Below, piece after piece: positions 1 to 6,122 of a stretch of DNA of 8,794 nt. Each line of letters starts with the position of its first letter. The stretch's first letter is position 1. Source of the stretch: Krumholzibacterium sp965370495 (GTDB taxonomy: Bacteria > Krumholzibacteriota > Krumholzibacteriia > Krumholzibacteriales > Krumholzibacteriaceae); assembly GCA_965370495.1 (NCBI GenBank), contig CBDUUV010000102.1:1-8794 (forward strand), written 5' to 3'. A program made the translations under genes and the position numbers. Below the pieces are notes generated by a model, which was not told where the DNA came from, made no database searches, and was given only the letters and a program-made list of their open reading frames with translations.

Positions 1-1
1 A

Positions 2-232
2 GAAAGATGAGTAGAAGTGGAGACTTCAGCTTGTGGAACGGGTGCCGTTGCTGTTTCCGTGATAACGTCACACATGGGGCTTATTTCTTCACCAGTAATA
101 TGCGAAACTTCCGGCGGAGATTTCCTGGAAGTCGAATTTGAACTGAATGATAATGGTGCCAAAAACTGCTACCTGAGCGGCCCCGCTGTCGTCACATTCA
201 GCGGGCATTTTTCTCTTTCGAATTATCTCTGA
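2..232 (+). CDS. dapF: Diaminopimelate epimerase, C-terminal fragment (5' end outside window; in-frame TGA at 8-10)
   Basis: DapF interconverts LL- and meso-diaminopimelate in the cytoplasm, supplying lysine and peptidoglycan precursors, with two active-site cysteines as acid and base. The visible part begins at the family motif around the second catalytic cysteine: the frame reads E-R-stop-V-E-V-E-T-S-A-C-G-T-G-A-V-A, with that cysteine codon at 32-34. The end, N-C-Y-L-S-G-P-A-V-V-T-F-S-G, matches the family's closing G-P-A-x-x-x-F-x-G strand, and the TGA stop at 230-232 lies where the family ends. The frame is open on both sides of a TGA at 8-10, which replaces the glycine of the usual E-R-G-V-E-x-E-T motif. 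One base (GGA to TGA) explains it. It could be a sequencing error near a contig edge, a real nonsense mutation, or less likely recoding. A restart at the GTG at 17 would not give a working enzyme. The family call is firm; whether the gene is intact is not. Confidence 0.85.
182..212 (+). terminator. Candidate intrinsic terminator overlapping the dapF 3' end
   Basis: A perfect 7-base stem (CCCGCTG at 182-188 with CAGCGGG at 199-205, 10-base loop) is followed by CATTTTTCTCTTT. A G+C-rich stem followed within two bases by a T run fits a Rho-independent terminator for rightward transcription. It lies inside the dapF coding sequence, about 20 bases before the stop, so translating ribosomes would compete with folding. 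That makes the call tentative. Confidence 0.4.
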
Positions 233-260
233 TATCACTTGAAATCAGCTATCCCGCTGA
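182..260. repeat. Three-copy CCCGCTG / CAGCGGG inverted-direct repeat at the dapF 3' end
   Basis: CCCGCTG occurs at 182-188 and again, as CCCGCTGA, at 253-260. The reverse complement TCAGCGGG sits between them at 198-205. The central copy can pair with either flank: 7 pairs with the left copy, or 8 pairs with the right copy, and the two are mutually exclusive. A smaller TCAGC/GCTGA stem (245-249 with 256-260) also uses the right copy. The block covers the dapF end and the 76-base convergent gap to the next gene, where I see no other feature. It may be a bidirectional termination zone. Confidence 0.4.
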
Positions 261-308
261 GGGTGGCCGTTATTGAATTCATTGCTGGTTCTGATGAAGT
301 CTCTTGAG

Positions 309-2153
309 TCAAACAAGCCCCTGGATTCCACGAAAGACATCAAGAGCAAGTGAATACCTGTTGAAAGGAGCGCTTACCTGCGCTCCGGCAATATTCGGCA
401 AAAGGTTTTCGAGTACCTCTACAGAGATACGAACTCCTTCTTCCATAGCTTCTTTTCCGCTGCCGGCCTTCTTCATTCTCTTCATAATATTATCGGGAAC
501 AGATACCCCTGGAAGTTCATTATTCATGAATTCAGCGTTTTTATAACTGGTGAGAGGCCATATACCGGCTATGATCGGTATTTTCAGTGATACGATTCGT
601 GAACGGAAACGTTCGAAAACTTCAAGATCGAATACAGGCTGCGTAATCGCGAATTCGGCTCCAGCTTTGACTTTCCAGTGTAAACGATCGATCTCCATCT
701 CGAAATCGGTAGCCCCGGGGTTAACACCTACGCCGATCAGAAAAGAGGTGGGCTCCCCGAACTCATGCTCTCCTATATCACGTCCCCTGTTGAGACTATG
801 GACCAGGTTTGTCAGGCCTATTGAATCGATCTCGAAAACTGAAGTAGCATCGGGGTAATCTCCTGCTTTGACAGGATCTCCTGTTATGATCAGGATATTT
901 CTGAGGCCTAACGCATGTGCTCCCAGGATATCAGATTGCATGCCAAGGATATTCCTGTCTCTGCAACAGTAATGGAGAATCGTCTCCATACCGGTTTCCT
1001 TTTCAATCAACACTGCCATTGCCAGCGGACTCATCCTGGATGAAGCTCTTGGACTGTCAGGTATGTTAACGGCATTGATACCTTCCTGTGCGAGATTGAC
1101 GGCGGACCGTATCACGCTGGATGGATCACACCCCCGCGGAGGAACGAGTTCAACGAGTCGCACGAAATCGCCCCTGGCTATTTTAGCTGAGAGAATCGAT
1201 TTTTCAGACATGGGAACGGAGATATTTTCAGAATGGGCAGAGGTTTCTGGAAAGGAAATCGAGACAGCATGTCTAACAGGCCTAACAGAACTTAATGCAT
1301 TCCGCATGGCCTTCGTGTGTTCAGGTGTTGTGCCGCAACAGCCACCTACCACACTGGCTCCAGCTGTCACAAAACGGCGGGCATATTCAGCCATGTATTC
1401 CGGTGATGCCAGGTAGATATTTCTTCCATCCACATTCTGGGGGATACCCGCATTCGGTTGAGCGGAAATGGGAGTTTTAACAACTGCTGACAGTTTCTCA
1501 ACAGCTTCCAGCGTGAGTTTCGGACCTACCGAACAATTTACGCCGATAACATCTGCTTTCCATTCACTTAAACGGGCTGCAAACTCTCCGGGATCTGTAC
1601 CGTACATACCCAAACCGTCTTTTTGAAGCGTCATCTGTGCAACAACAGGAAGCTTTGATTCCTTGTTGATCCCTTTGATCGCCTGGCGGATCTCATTGAG
1701 ATCGGAAAAGGTCTCGAGAATAAACAGGTCGACTTTTCCCTCAAGAAGTGCGTTTGCCTGCTCGCGGAAAGCTTCTTCTGCTTCTTCTTCTGAAGTCGGA
1801 CCCCAGGGCTCGATCTTTATTCCGAGAGGGCCGATAGCCCCGGCAACGAGTACGTTTTTCAAAGCCGATCTCCTGGCGATCAGCGCTCCCTGCACATTGA
1901 TTTCTCTGAGTTTCGAGTCGAACCCGTGAAGCTTCAGTTTGTACCTGTTTGCACCAAAAGTATTTGTTTCGATCACATCAGCCCCGGCAGAAACATATTC
2001 CCTGTGGATCTTTTCGACCAGAGCAGGATCAGAAAGGTTTATCTCGTCGAAACACCTGTTTATGAAAATGCCATAGTCATAGAGCATAGTGCCCATAGCA
2101 CCATCAAAAAGCACGACCCCTTCATCAATCATTTCGAGGAAATCAATCGGCAT
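309..2153 (-). CDS. Bifunctional homocysteine S-methyltransferase / methylenetetrahydrofolate reductase (YitJ type)
   Basis: This 614-residue cytoplasmic fusion joins two one-carbon activities. Residues about 10-290 are a homocysteine S-methyltransferase barrel: F-D-G-A-M-G-T near 17-22, I-E-T-N-T-F-G at 61-67, and the three zinc-ligand cysteines in G-V-N-C (207) and G-G-C-C-G-T-T (272, 273). Residues about 320-610 are a methylenetetrahydrofolate reductase: V-E-L-V-P-P-R-G near 334-341 with the likely catalytic glutamate at 335, I-T-G-D-P at 423-427, and A-I-T-Q-P-V-F-D at 502-509, which contacts flavin and folate in the family. The reductase makes 5-methyl-THF for methionine synthesis. The protein has no pterin-binding, cobalamin or reactivation domain of full MetH, so the methyl donor for the first half is uncertain. 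The ATG at 2151-2153 follows a modest AAAGG ribosome site. Length matches B. subtilis YitJ (about 612). It is transcribed alone, tail to tail with dapF and divergent from proS. Confidence 0.93.
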   Translation of the reverse strand: MPIDFLEMIDEGVVLFDGAMGTMLYDYGIFINRCFDEINLSDPALVEKIHREYVSAGADVIETNTFGANRYKLKLHGFDSKLREINVQGALIARRSALKNVLVAGAIGPLGIKIEPWGPTSEEEAEEAFREQANALLEGKVDLFILETFSDLNEIRQAIKGINKESKLPVVAQMTLQKDGLGMYGTDPGEFAARLSEWKADVIGVNCSVGPKLTLEAVEKLSAVVKTPISAQPNAGIPQNVDGRNIYLASPEYMAEYARRFVTAGASVVGGCCGTTPEHTKAMRNALSSVRPVRHAVSISFPETSAHSENISVPMSEKSILSAKIARGDFVRLVELVPPRGCDPSSVIRSAVNLAQEGINAVNIPDSPRASSRMSPLAMAVLIEKETGMETILHYCCRDRNILGMQSDILGAHALGLRNILIITGDPVKAGDYPDATSVFEIDSIGLTNLVHSLNRGRDIGEHEFGEPTSFLIGVGVNPGATDFEMEIDRLHWKVKAGAEFAITQPVFDLEVFERFRSRIVSLKIPIIAGIWPLTSYKNAEFMNNELPGVSVPDNIMKRMKKAGSGKEAMEEGVRISVEVLENLLPNIAGAQVSAPFNRYSLALDVFRGIQGLV

Positions 2154-2301
2154 ACTTCAACCTTTTCACCGGTATAATGGCCATTGATGGCCAGCTTACT
2201 TCAATCTTGTATATTTAGACAGATTAGTTTAGTATATTTACTATATATGAATACAGTATTTTTATTGATATTGGTATCTTTTGTTACAGGAAGAGGAAGG
2301 T
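2154..2301. promoter_or_regulatory. Divergent control region between the methyltransferase/reductase gene and proS
   Basis: These 148 bases must hold the promoters of both flanking genes. The centre (about 2207-2270) is very A+T-rich. The best rightward -10 candidate is TATATT at 2233-2238, one base off consensus, but no convincing -35 lies at the right distance. On the leftward strand TATACT (reverse of 2231-2236) is an alternative -10, again without a clear -35. A small TAGTA/TACTA inverted repeat spans 2230-2243. I see no S-box, cobalamin or T-box riboswitch, and the space is too short for a large leader. Confidence 0.3.
2178..2193. promoter_or_regulatory. Perfect 16-base palindrome, possible operator upstream of the methyltransferase/reductase gene
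   Basis: TGGCCAT at 2178-2184 and ATGGCCA at 2187-2193 form a perfect inverted repeat with a 2-base spacer. It lies 24-40 bases upstream of the leftward gene's start codon, where a repressor could block its transcription or translation. A TTATAC-like element on the leftward strand abuts it. The symmetry is visible; that a regulator binds is inference. Confidence 0.3.
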
Positions 2302-4005
2302 ATGCGCTGGTCTGAAAGTTGTATTCCCACTTTGAAGGAAAACCCAAGGGACGCGGAGATTCCAAGCCACATTCTTATGCTTCGTGCAGGATTGATCAAG
2401 AAACTGACATCGGGTGTCTATACATTTCTGCCTCTCGGATTCAGGGTTCTCAGGAAAATCGAAAAAATCATTCGCGAAGAAATGGACAAAGTTGGTTGTC
2501 AGGAAGTACTTATGCCTATACTTCATCCGGAAGAGATATACAGAGAAAGTGGCCGTTTGAAGAGTTTTGGGCCTGAACTGTTTAAACTGGTGGATGGACG
2601 AAAAAGGGTTTTTGCACTTGGACCAACTCATGAGGAAGTCATAACGCTGGTAGCCAGGGATGAAATGAGGAGCTACCGGGACATTCCACAGTGTCTTTAC
2701 CAGATACTGACTAAATTCAGAGACGAGATAAGACCGCGATACGGTGTAATGCGCGCACGTGAGTTTATAATGAAAGATGCCTACAGTTTTCATGCAGATG
2801 AAAGCTGCCTCGAGACGACATACAGGCGGATCGAAGAGGTGTACAGGAGGATCATCGAAAGGTGCGGGCTGGAATACAGAGTGGTCGAAGCTGAATCTGG
2901 CTATATCGGGGGAAATGAATCGCATGAGTTTATGGTTCTTGCTGAAAATGGTGAAGACAGGATACTCAGCTGCAAGTGCGGTTATGCTGTTAACCTCGAA
3001 AGAGCCTCTGTTATAGAAGAAAACAATGAGAGAGGGAATAACGACGGGGCACCATACGTGGAAATGGATACACCACGTGCGTCGACTGTGGAAGACGTTT
3101 CCAGGTTTCTAAAAGTTTCTCCGGTGGAGATAGTCAAGACACTTTTGTACGATTCGAAGGGGAAAAAGGTAGCCGTTCTTATTCCGGGTAACAGGGAAGT
3201 CAACGATATAAAACTGGCAAGGATTCTGGATGATCCTGCCGTACGATTCCTGGAAGCCGGTGAGATCGAGGAACTGACCGGAGGACCCGTAGGATATTCA
3301 GGGCCTGTCGGCCTTCCCGAAGGAACTATCATCCATGCCGACAAACTTATCAGAAGATACTCCAGTATGATCGTTGGCTCTAACAAGAATGATATTCATC
3401 TTGTTGGTGTGATTGCAGGACGTGATTTTAAAATAGACGGATTTAACGACTTTGTGATGGCACGCGATGGGGATAAATGTCCATCTTGTGGGGAAAATAT
3501 GAAAATCAATAGTGGAATAGAAGTGGGGCATATCTTCAAACTGGGGACAAAATATTCGAAAAGCATGAACGCTACTTTTCTTGATGAAAAAGGTGAAAGC
3601 CACCCGTTCATAATGGGTTGTTACGGATTCGGGGTCAGCCGGATGGTAGCTGCCGTGATTGAACAAAAGCACGATAATGACGGAATCGTGTGGCCGGAAT
3701 CCATTTCTCCATTTCATGTCATAATACTTCCAGTCAATACAAGTGACGTTGATGTGATGGATGCCGCGATAAAACTTGAAGAAAGCTTGCTCGAGAAGGG
3801 CGTGGAAGTTCTTATGGATGACAGGGACCTGAGCCCGGGTGTCAAGTTCAAGGATTCTGAGCTCATCGGTGTGCCATTGAGGGTCACGATAGGCAGAAAG
3901 CTTAAGGATGGCAAGGTCGAGTTATTCCACAGGTCAACCCGACAGGTGGAAGATATACCTGTCGGAGATGTCCTTGATAAGATCCTCGAAATCACAGATG
4001 TTTAG
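2302..4005 (+). CDS. proS: Proline--tRNA ligase, bacterial type with inserted editing domain
   Basis: ProRS charges tRNA-Pro with proline in the cytoplasm and clears mischarged Ala-tRNA-Pro. The 567-residue product is close to E. coli ProS (572). The class II core covers about 1-220, with motif 2 in F-R-D-E-I-R-P-R at 139-146 and the following R-E-F-I-M-K-D-A-Y-S-F-H. The YbaK-like insertion (about 225-400) has the editing lysine in E-I-V-K-T at 279. Motif 3 is G-C-Y-G-F-G-V-S-R at 439-447, and the anticodon-binding domain occupies about 470-565. Cysteine pairs C224/C226 and C393/C396 flank the insertion and could form a zinc knuckle, as in many bacterial ProRSs. I chose the ATG at 2302 because the family starts M-R-W-S and AGGAAGAGG at 2288-2296 is a strong ribosome site. 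A TTG at 2281 would add seven atypical residues upstream of that site. The TAG stop overlaps the rpsT stop on the opposite strand. Confidence 0.97.
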   Translation: MRWSESCIPTLKENPRDAEIPSHILMLRAGLIKKLTSGVYTFLPLGFRVLRKIEKIIREEMDKVGCQEVLMPILHPEEIYRESGRLKSFGPELFKLVDGRKRVFALGPTHEEVITLVARDEMRSYRDIPQCLYQILTKFRDEIRPRYGVMRAREFIMKDAYSFHADESCLETTYRRIEEVYRRIIERCGLEYRVVEAESGYIGGNESHEFMVLAENGEDRILSCKCGYAVNLERASVIEENNERGNNDGAPYVEMDTPRASTVEDVSRFLKVSPVEIVKTLLYDSKGKKVAVLIPGNREVNDIKLARILDDPAVRFLEAGEIEELTGGPVGYSGPVGLPEGTIIHADKLIRRYSSMIVGSNKNDIHLVGVIAGRDFKIDGFNDFVMARDGDKCPSCGENMKINSGIEVGHIFKLGTKYSKSMNATFLDEKGESHPFIMGCYGFGVSRMVAAVIEQKHDNDGIVWPESISPFHVIILPVNTSDVDVMDAAIKLEESLLEKGVEVLMDDRDLSPGVKFKDSELIGVPLRVTIGRKLKDGKVELFHRSTRQVEDIPVGDVLDKILEITDV

Positions 4006-4253
4006 GATTCTATTGTTCTTTTTGAAAGCCTTGATTTCATCCGAGCGGCTGTTCTGTGATGGATGATTCCCTTTTGTACGGATTTGTCGATGGTCGAGAC
4101 CATTCCGGGGAATTGCTTCTTCGCTTCCCCGGAGTTATCAAGAGCTCTGAAAGCCTTGACAGCCTTACGGAGAAAGGATCTGTGCGCTTTATTTCTTTCG
4201 CGTCTTTTAGCGTTCTGGCGCAAACTTTTCCATGCTGACTTATGATTCGGCAT
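4002..4253 (-). CDS. rpsT: 30S ribosomal protein bS20
   Basis: bS20 is a small helical primary binder of 16S rRNA. The 83-residue product is complete and of usual size (E. coli S20 is 87). It opens M-P-N-H-K-S-A-W-K-S and has the family's Arg/Lys-rich N-terminal helix (R-Q-N-A-K-R-R-E-R-N-K at 12-22), then K-G-I-I-H-H-R-T-A-A-R-M-K-S-R-L near the end, corresponding to the conserved K-x-x-x-x-x-x-A-A-R-x-K-S-R-L. The ATG is preceded at 6 bases by a full-length Shine-Dalgarno sequence (4260-4268), as expected of a highly translated gene. It is a single-gene unit between proS (convergent; stops share 4003-4004) and uvrC (divergent, 48 bases between starts). With no gap at its 3' end, any terminator must lie inside antisense proS sequence. 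Confidence 0.96.
   Translation of the reverse strand: MPNHKSAWKSLRQNAKRRERNKAHRSFLRKAVKAFRALDNSGEAKKQFPGMVSTIDKSVQKGIIHHRTAARMKSRLSKRTIES
4104..4133. repeat. Perfect 9-base inverted repeat (hairpin) inside rpsT
   Basis: TCCGGGGAA at 4104-4112 is exactly complementary to TTCCCCGGA at 4125-4133, with a 12-base loop. It encodes the S-G-E-A-K-K-Q-F-P-G stretch of bS20. Neither side has an adjacent T run, so it is not a classical intrinsic terminator. It could structure the rpsT mRNA, or slow read-through from proS, whose stop is about 100 bases away. Confidence 0.5.
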
Positions 4254-4259
4254 TTGATT

Positions 4260-4268
4260 ATCACCTCC
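4260..4268 (-). promoter_or_regulatory. Full-length Shine-Dalgarno site of rpsT
   Basis: On the leftward strand this reads GGAGGTGAT, complementary over nine bases to the usual 16S rRNA 3' end, with 6 bases to the ATG. It is the strongest ribosome site in the window and fixes the rpsT start. Confidence 0.85.
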
Positions 4269-4279
4269 AACGGTTCGAT

Positions 4280-4308
4280 AACATAATATAAGGAAAAACT
4301 TTTGTCAA
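4280..4308 (-). promoter_or_regulatory. Candidate sigma-70-type promoter of rpsT
   Basis: On the leftward strand a perfect TTGACA (4303-4308) is followed, after exactly 17 bases, by TATGTT (4280-4285; 4 of 6 to TATAAT). Transcription would start near 4273, leaving a short leader that just holds the ribosome site. The -35 box covers the TTG start codon of uvrC at 4302-4304, so the two genes' control signals interlock. Confidence 0.6.
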
Positions 4309-6122
4309 GCAACCATAAAGAAAAAATTAAAATCGATCTCGGAAAGATCCCTGATTCTCCCGGAGTCTATATCATGAAGAACGAGAGGGGGAAAGTCCTT
4401 TATGTGGGCAAGTCAAAGATGCTCAGGAACAGAGTTCGCAGTTATTTCCATTCACCCGATAACCTTGACCAGAAAACAAGAATGCTTGCCGGGAAAGTTG
4501 AAACAGTCGATTATATCGCTACCGACAACGAAATAGAGGCTTTGATACTTGAATGTAACCTTATCAAGGAATACAGACCTAAATACAACATAAGGCTGAA
4601 AGACGACAAGAGGTATCCGTATCTCAAGCTTACAACGTATGAAAAGTTCCCCAGGATAAGATTTGTAAGAAAAGTTGAAAATGATGGTTCTGAATATTTC
4701 GGGCCATATACTGACGTTGCCGCTGTCAGGAGAGCTCTCAAACTTATTAAATCCATATTTCCATTGAGAGACTGCACCGGCAATGTATTCAGGAAAAATA
4801 GGCCGCGTGAATGTTTGAATTACCAGATAGGCAGATGCTCCGGCCCCTGCACTGGAAATGTGAACTACGAAGATTACTCAGAGACCGTCAGGCAGGTAAG
4901 TTTATTTCTCAAAGGCAGAAACAAGTCCCTTCACAAGCTTCTTGAAAAAAAAATGCGATCATTGTCAAAAGAACAAAGGTTCGAAGAAGCCTCTGTTGTG
5001 AGAGACCAGATAATAGCGATCGGGAAGATAAGCGAGAAACAGCACGCCGTCGAAGTTGGAGGCGCTGACGAGGATATAGTCGCTCTGGCAATCGAGGGAA
5101 ATGCAGCCTGTGGAGTGATAATGAAAGTAAGGGAAGGGAAAATCCTTGGTTCTGAATCGTTTTTGATTCCGGATAAGGGAAATGCTGTTAATACAAAAGC
5201 TCTAACATCGTTTCTACAACTTTACTATCATTCTGCTACAGATATACCGCAAAGAATCTATCTGCAGGAACAGCCTGAGGACCTCGAAATACTTCAGAAA
5301 TGGCTGAGTAAAAAAACGGGGTGTCAGGTCTCCATCAAAATTCCGAAAAAGGGATACAGAAAACGGTTGATCAAGCTGGCCGGAAAAAATGCGGCTATGA
5401 AACTGATCTCTAAAAAAGGAAGAAAATCAGAAGTTTTTGAATTGCTCGGTGAAGTTAAGAAAACACTCGGGCTTCCGAACACTCCCTTCCGCATAGAAGC
5501 TTATGATATCTCTAATATTCAGGGCGCCCAGGCAGTCGGATCGATGGTCACATTCGAGAATGGCAAACCCGACAAATCCGGGTACAGGCATTTCCGCATC
5601 CGGGATGTAGCAGGAGCGGATGATTGCTCTATGATACAAGAAGTCCTTCAAAGAAGATTGAAAATTCTGAATACAGGAAAAAGCAGGCGTCCGGACCTGA
5701 TCCTTGTTGATGGGGGAAGAGGGCAGGTATCATCAGCAATCAATGCCATGTTTGATGCCGGCATAAGTGAAATTCCAATCATCGGGCTCGCGAAAAAGAA
5801 TGAAGAGATCTACATGGCCGGGCACAATAACGTAATCTGTCTTTCAAGGAGAAGCAGCGTTTTGAGACTGTTTCAGAGAATGCGTGATGAAGCGCACCGT
5901 TTTGCTGTAGAATACCACAGGAAACTCAGGCGAAAAGGTCTTCGAAAATCTGAGCTTGACGGTATAGAAGGAATAGGTAAAAAAAGAAAGATGACTCTCA
6001 TGGTCAGATTCGGTAGCATTGAATCTATCAGGAATGCGTCGGCCGAAGAGATAGAAACAGTCCCCGGGATAGGAAGGAAAATTGGGCAAAAGATCTATAA
6101 GTACCTTCACAAAAAAGGATAA
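4302..6122 (+). CDS. uvrC: UvrABC excinuclease subunit C
   Basis: UvrC makes both incisions around a DNA lesion after UvrA/UvrB loading. The 606-residue product has the full family layout. Residues about 15-95 are the GIY-YIG nuclease for the 3' cut (P-G-V-Y-I-M at 20-25, L-Y-V-G-K-S at 33-38, metal-binding glutamate region D-N-E-I-E-A near 75-80). Cysteines 158, 171, 179 and 183 match the [4Fe-4S] ligands known in UvrC. The UVR motif contacting UvrB is near 220-240. The RNase H-like nuclease for the 5' cut has Asp402 (Y-D-I-S-N), Asp470 (L-V-D-G-G-R-G-Q) and His532. Two helix-hairpin-helix motifs follow at about 552-603 (G-I-E-G-I-G, V-P-G-I-G). The TTG start at 4302 has AAGGAA at 4290-4295 and suits the family's N-terminus. 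A weak promoter (TTGATT 4254-4259, GATAAC 4277-4282) may drive it. An A9 run lies at 4945-4953. Confidence 0.96.
   Translation: MSSNHKEKIKIDLGKIPDSPGVYIMKNERGKVLYVGKSKMLRNRVRSYFHSPDNLDQKTRMLAGKVETVDYIATDNEIEALILECNLIKEYRPKYNIRLKDDKRYPYLKLTTYEKFPRIRFVRKVENDGSEYFGPYTDVAAVRRALKLIKSIFPLRDCTGNVFRKNRPRECLNYQIGRCSGPCTGNVNYEDYSETVRQVSLFLKGRNKSLHKLLEKKMRSLSKEQRFEEASVVRDQIIAIGKISEKQHAVEVGGADEDIVALAIEGNAACGVIMKVREGKILGSESFLIPDKGNAVNTKALTSFLQLYYHSATDIPQRIYLQEQPEDLEILQKWLSKKTGCQVSIKIPKKGYRKRLIKLAGKNAAMKLISKKGRKSEVFELLGEVKKTLGLPNTPFRIEAYDISNIQGAQAVGSMVTFENGKPDKSGYRHFRIRDVAGADDCSMIQEVLQRRLKILNTGKSRRPDLILVDGGRGQVSSAINAMFDAGISEIPIIGLAKKNEEIYMAGHNNVICLSRRSSVLRLFQRMRDEAHRFAVEYHRKLRRKGLRKSELDGIEGIGKKRKMTLMVRFGSIESIRNASAEEIETVPGIGRKIGQKIYKYLHKKG

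Noticed and set aside
8..10. Reassigned TGA codon (glycine, as in the SR1/Gracilibacteria code)
   Set aside because: TGA ends dapF (230-232), the methyltransferase/reductase gene (309-311) and scpB (8649-8651) at normal family lengths, and no other recognised gene has an internal TGA.
1063..1416. Rightward 117-codon frame inside the methyltransferase/reductase gene
   Set aside because: It lies opposite a fully conserved two-domain enzyme and its translation shows no domain; the other rightward frames in that gene are alike.
2281..2301. TTG at 2281 as proS start
   Set aside because: It would place the strong AGGAAGAGG ribosome site inside the gene and add seven residues not found before the family's M-R-W-S start.
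2154..2301. S-box or cobalamin riboswitch ahead of the methyltransferase/reductase gene
   Set aside because: The region is short and A+T-rich and lacks the conserved helices and boxes; only a short palindrome is seen.
2284..2925. 213-codon open frame on the minus strand inside proS
   Set aside because: It is antisense to a clear proS gene, resembles no known family and has no ribosome site; the shorter minus-strand frames at 3298-3717 and 2982-3386 are the same kind of shadow.
4276..4287. Possible dif half-site (TTATGTTA on the minus strand), given a Xer gene nearby
   Set aside because: It matches the XerD arm over only eight bases and has no XerC arm at the 6-base spacing; it is better explained as the rpsT -10 region.
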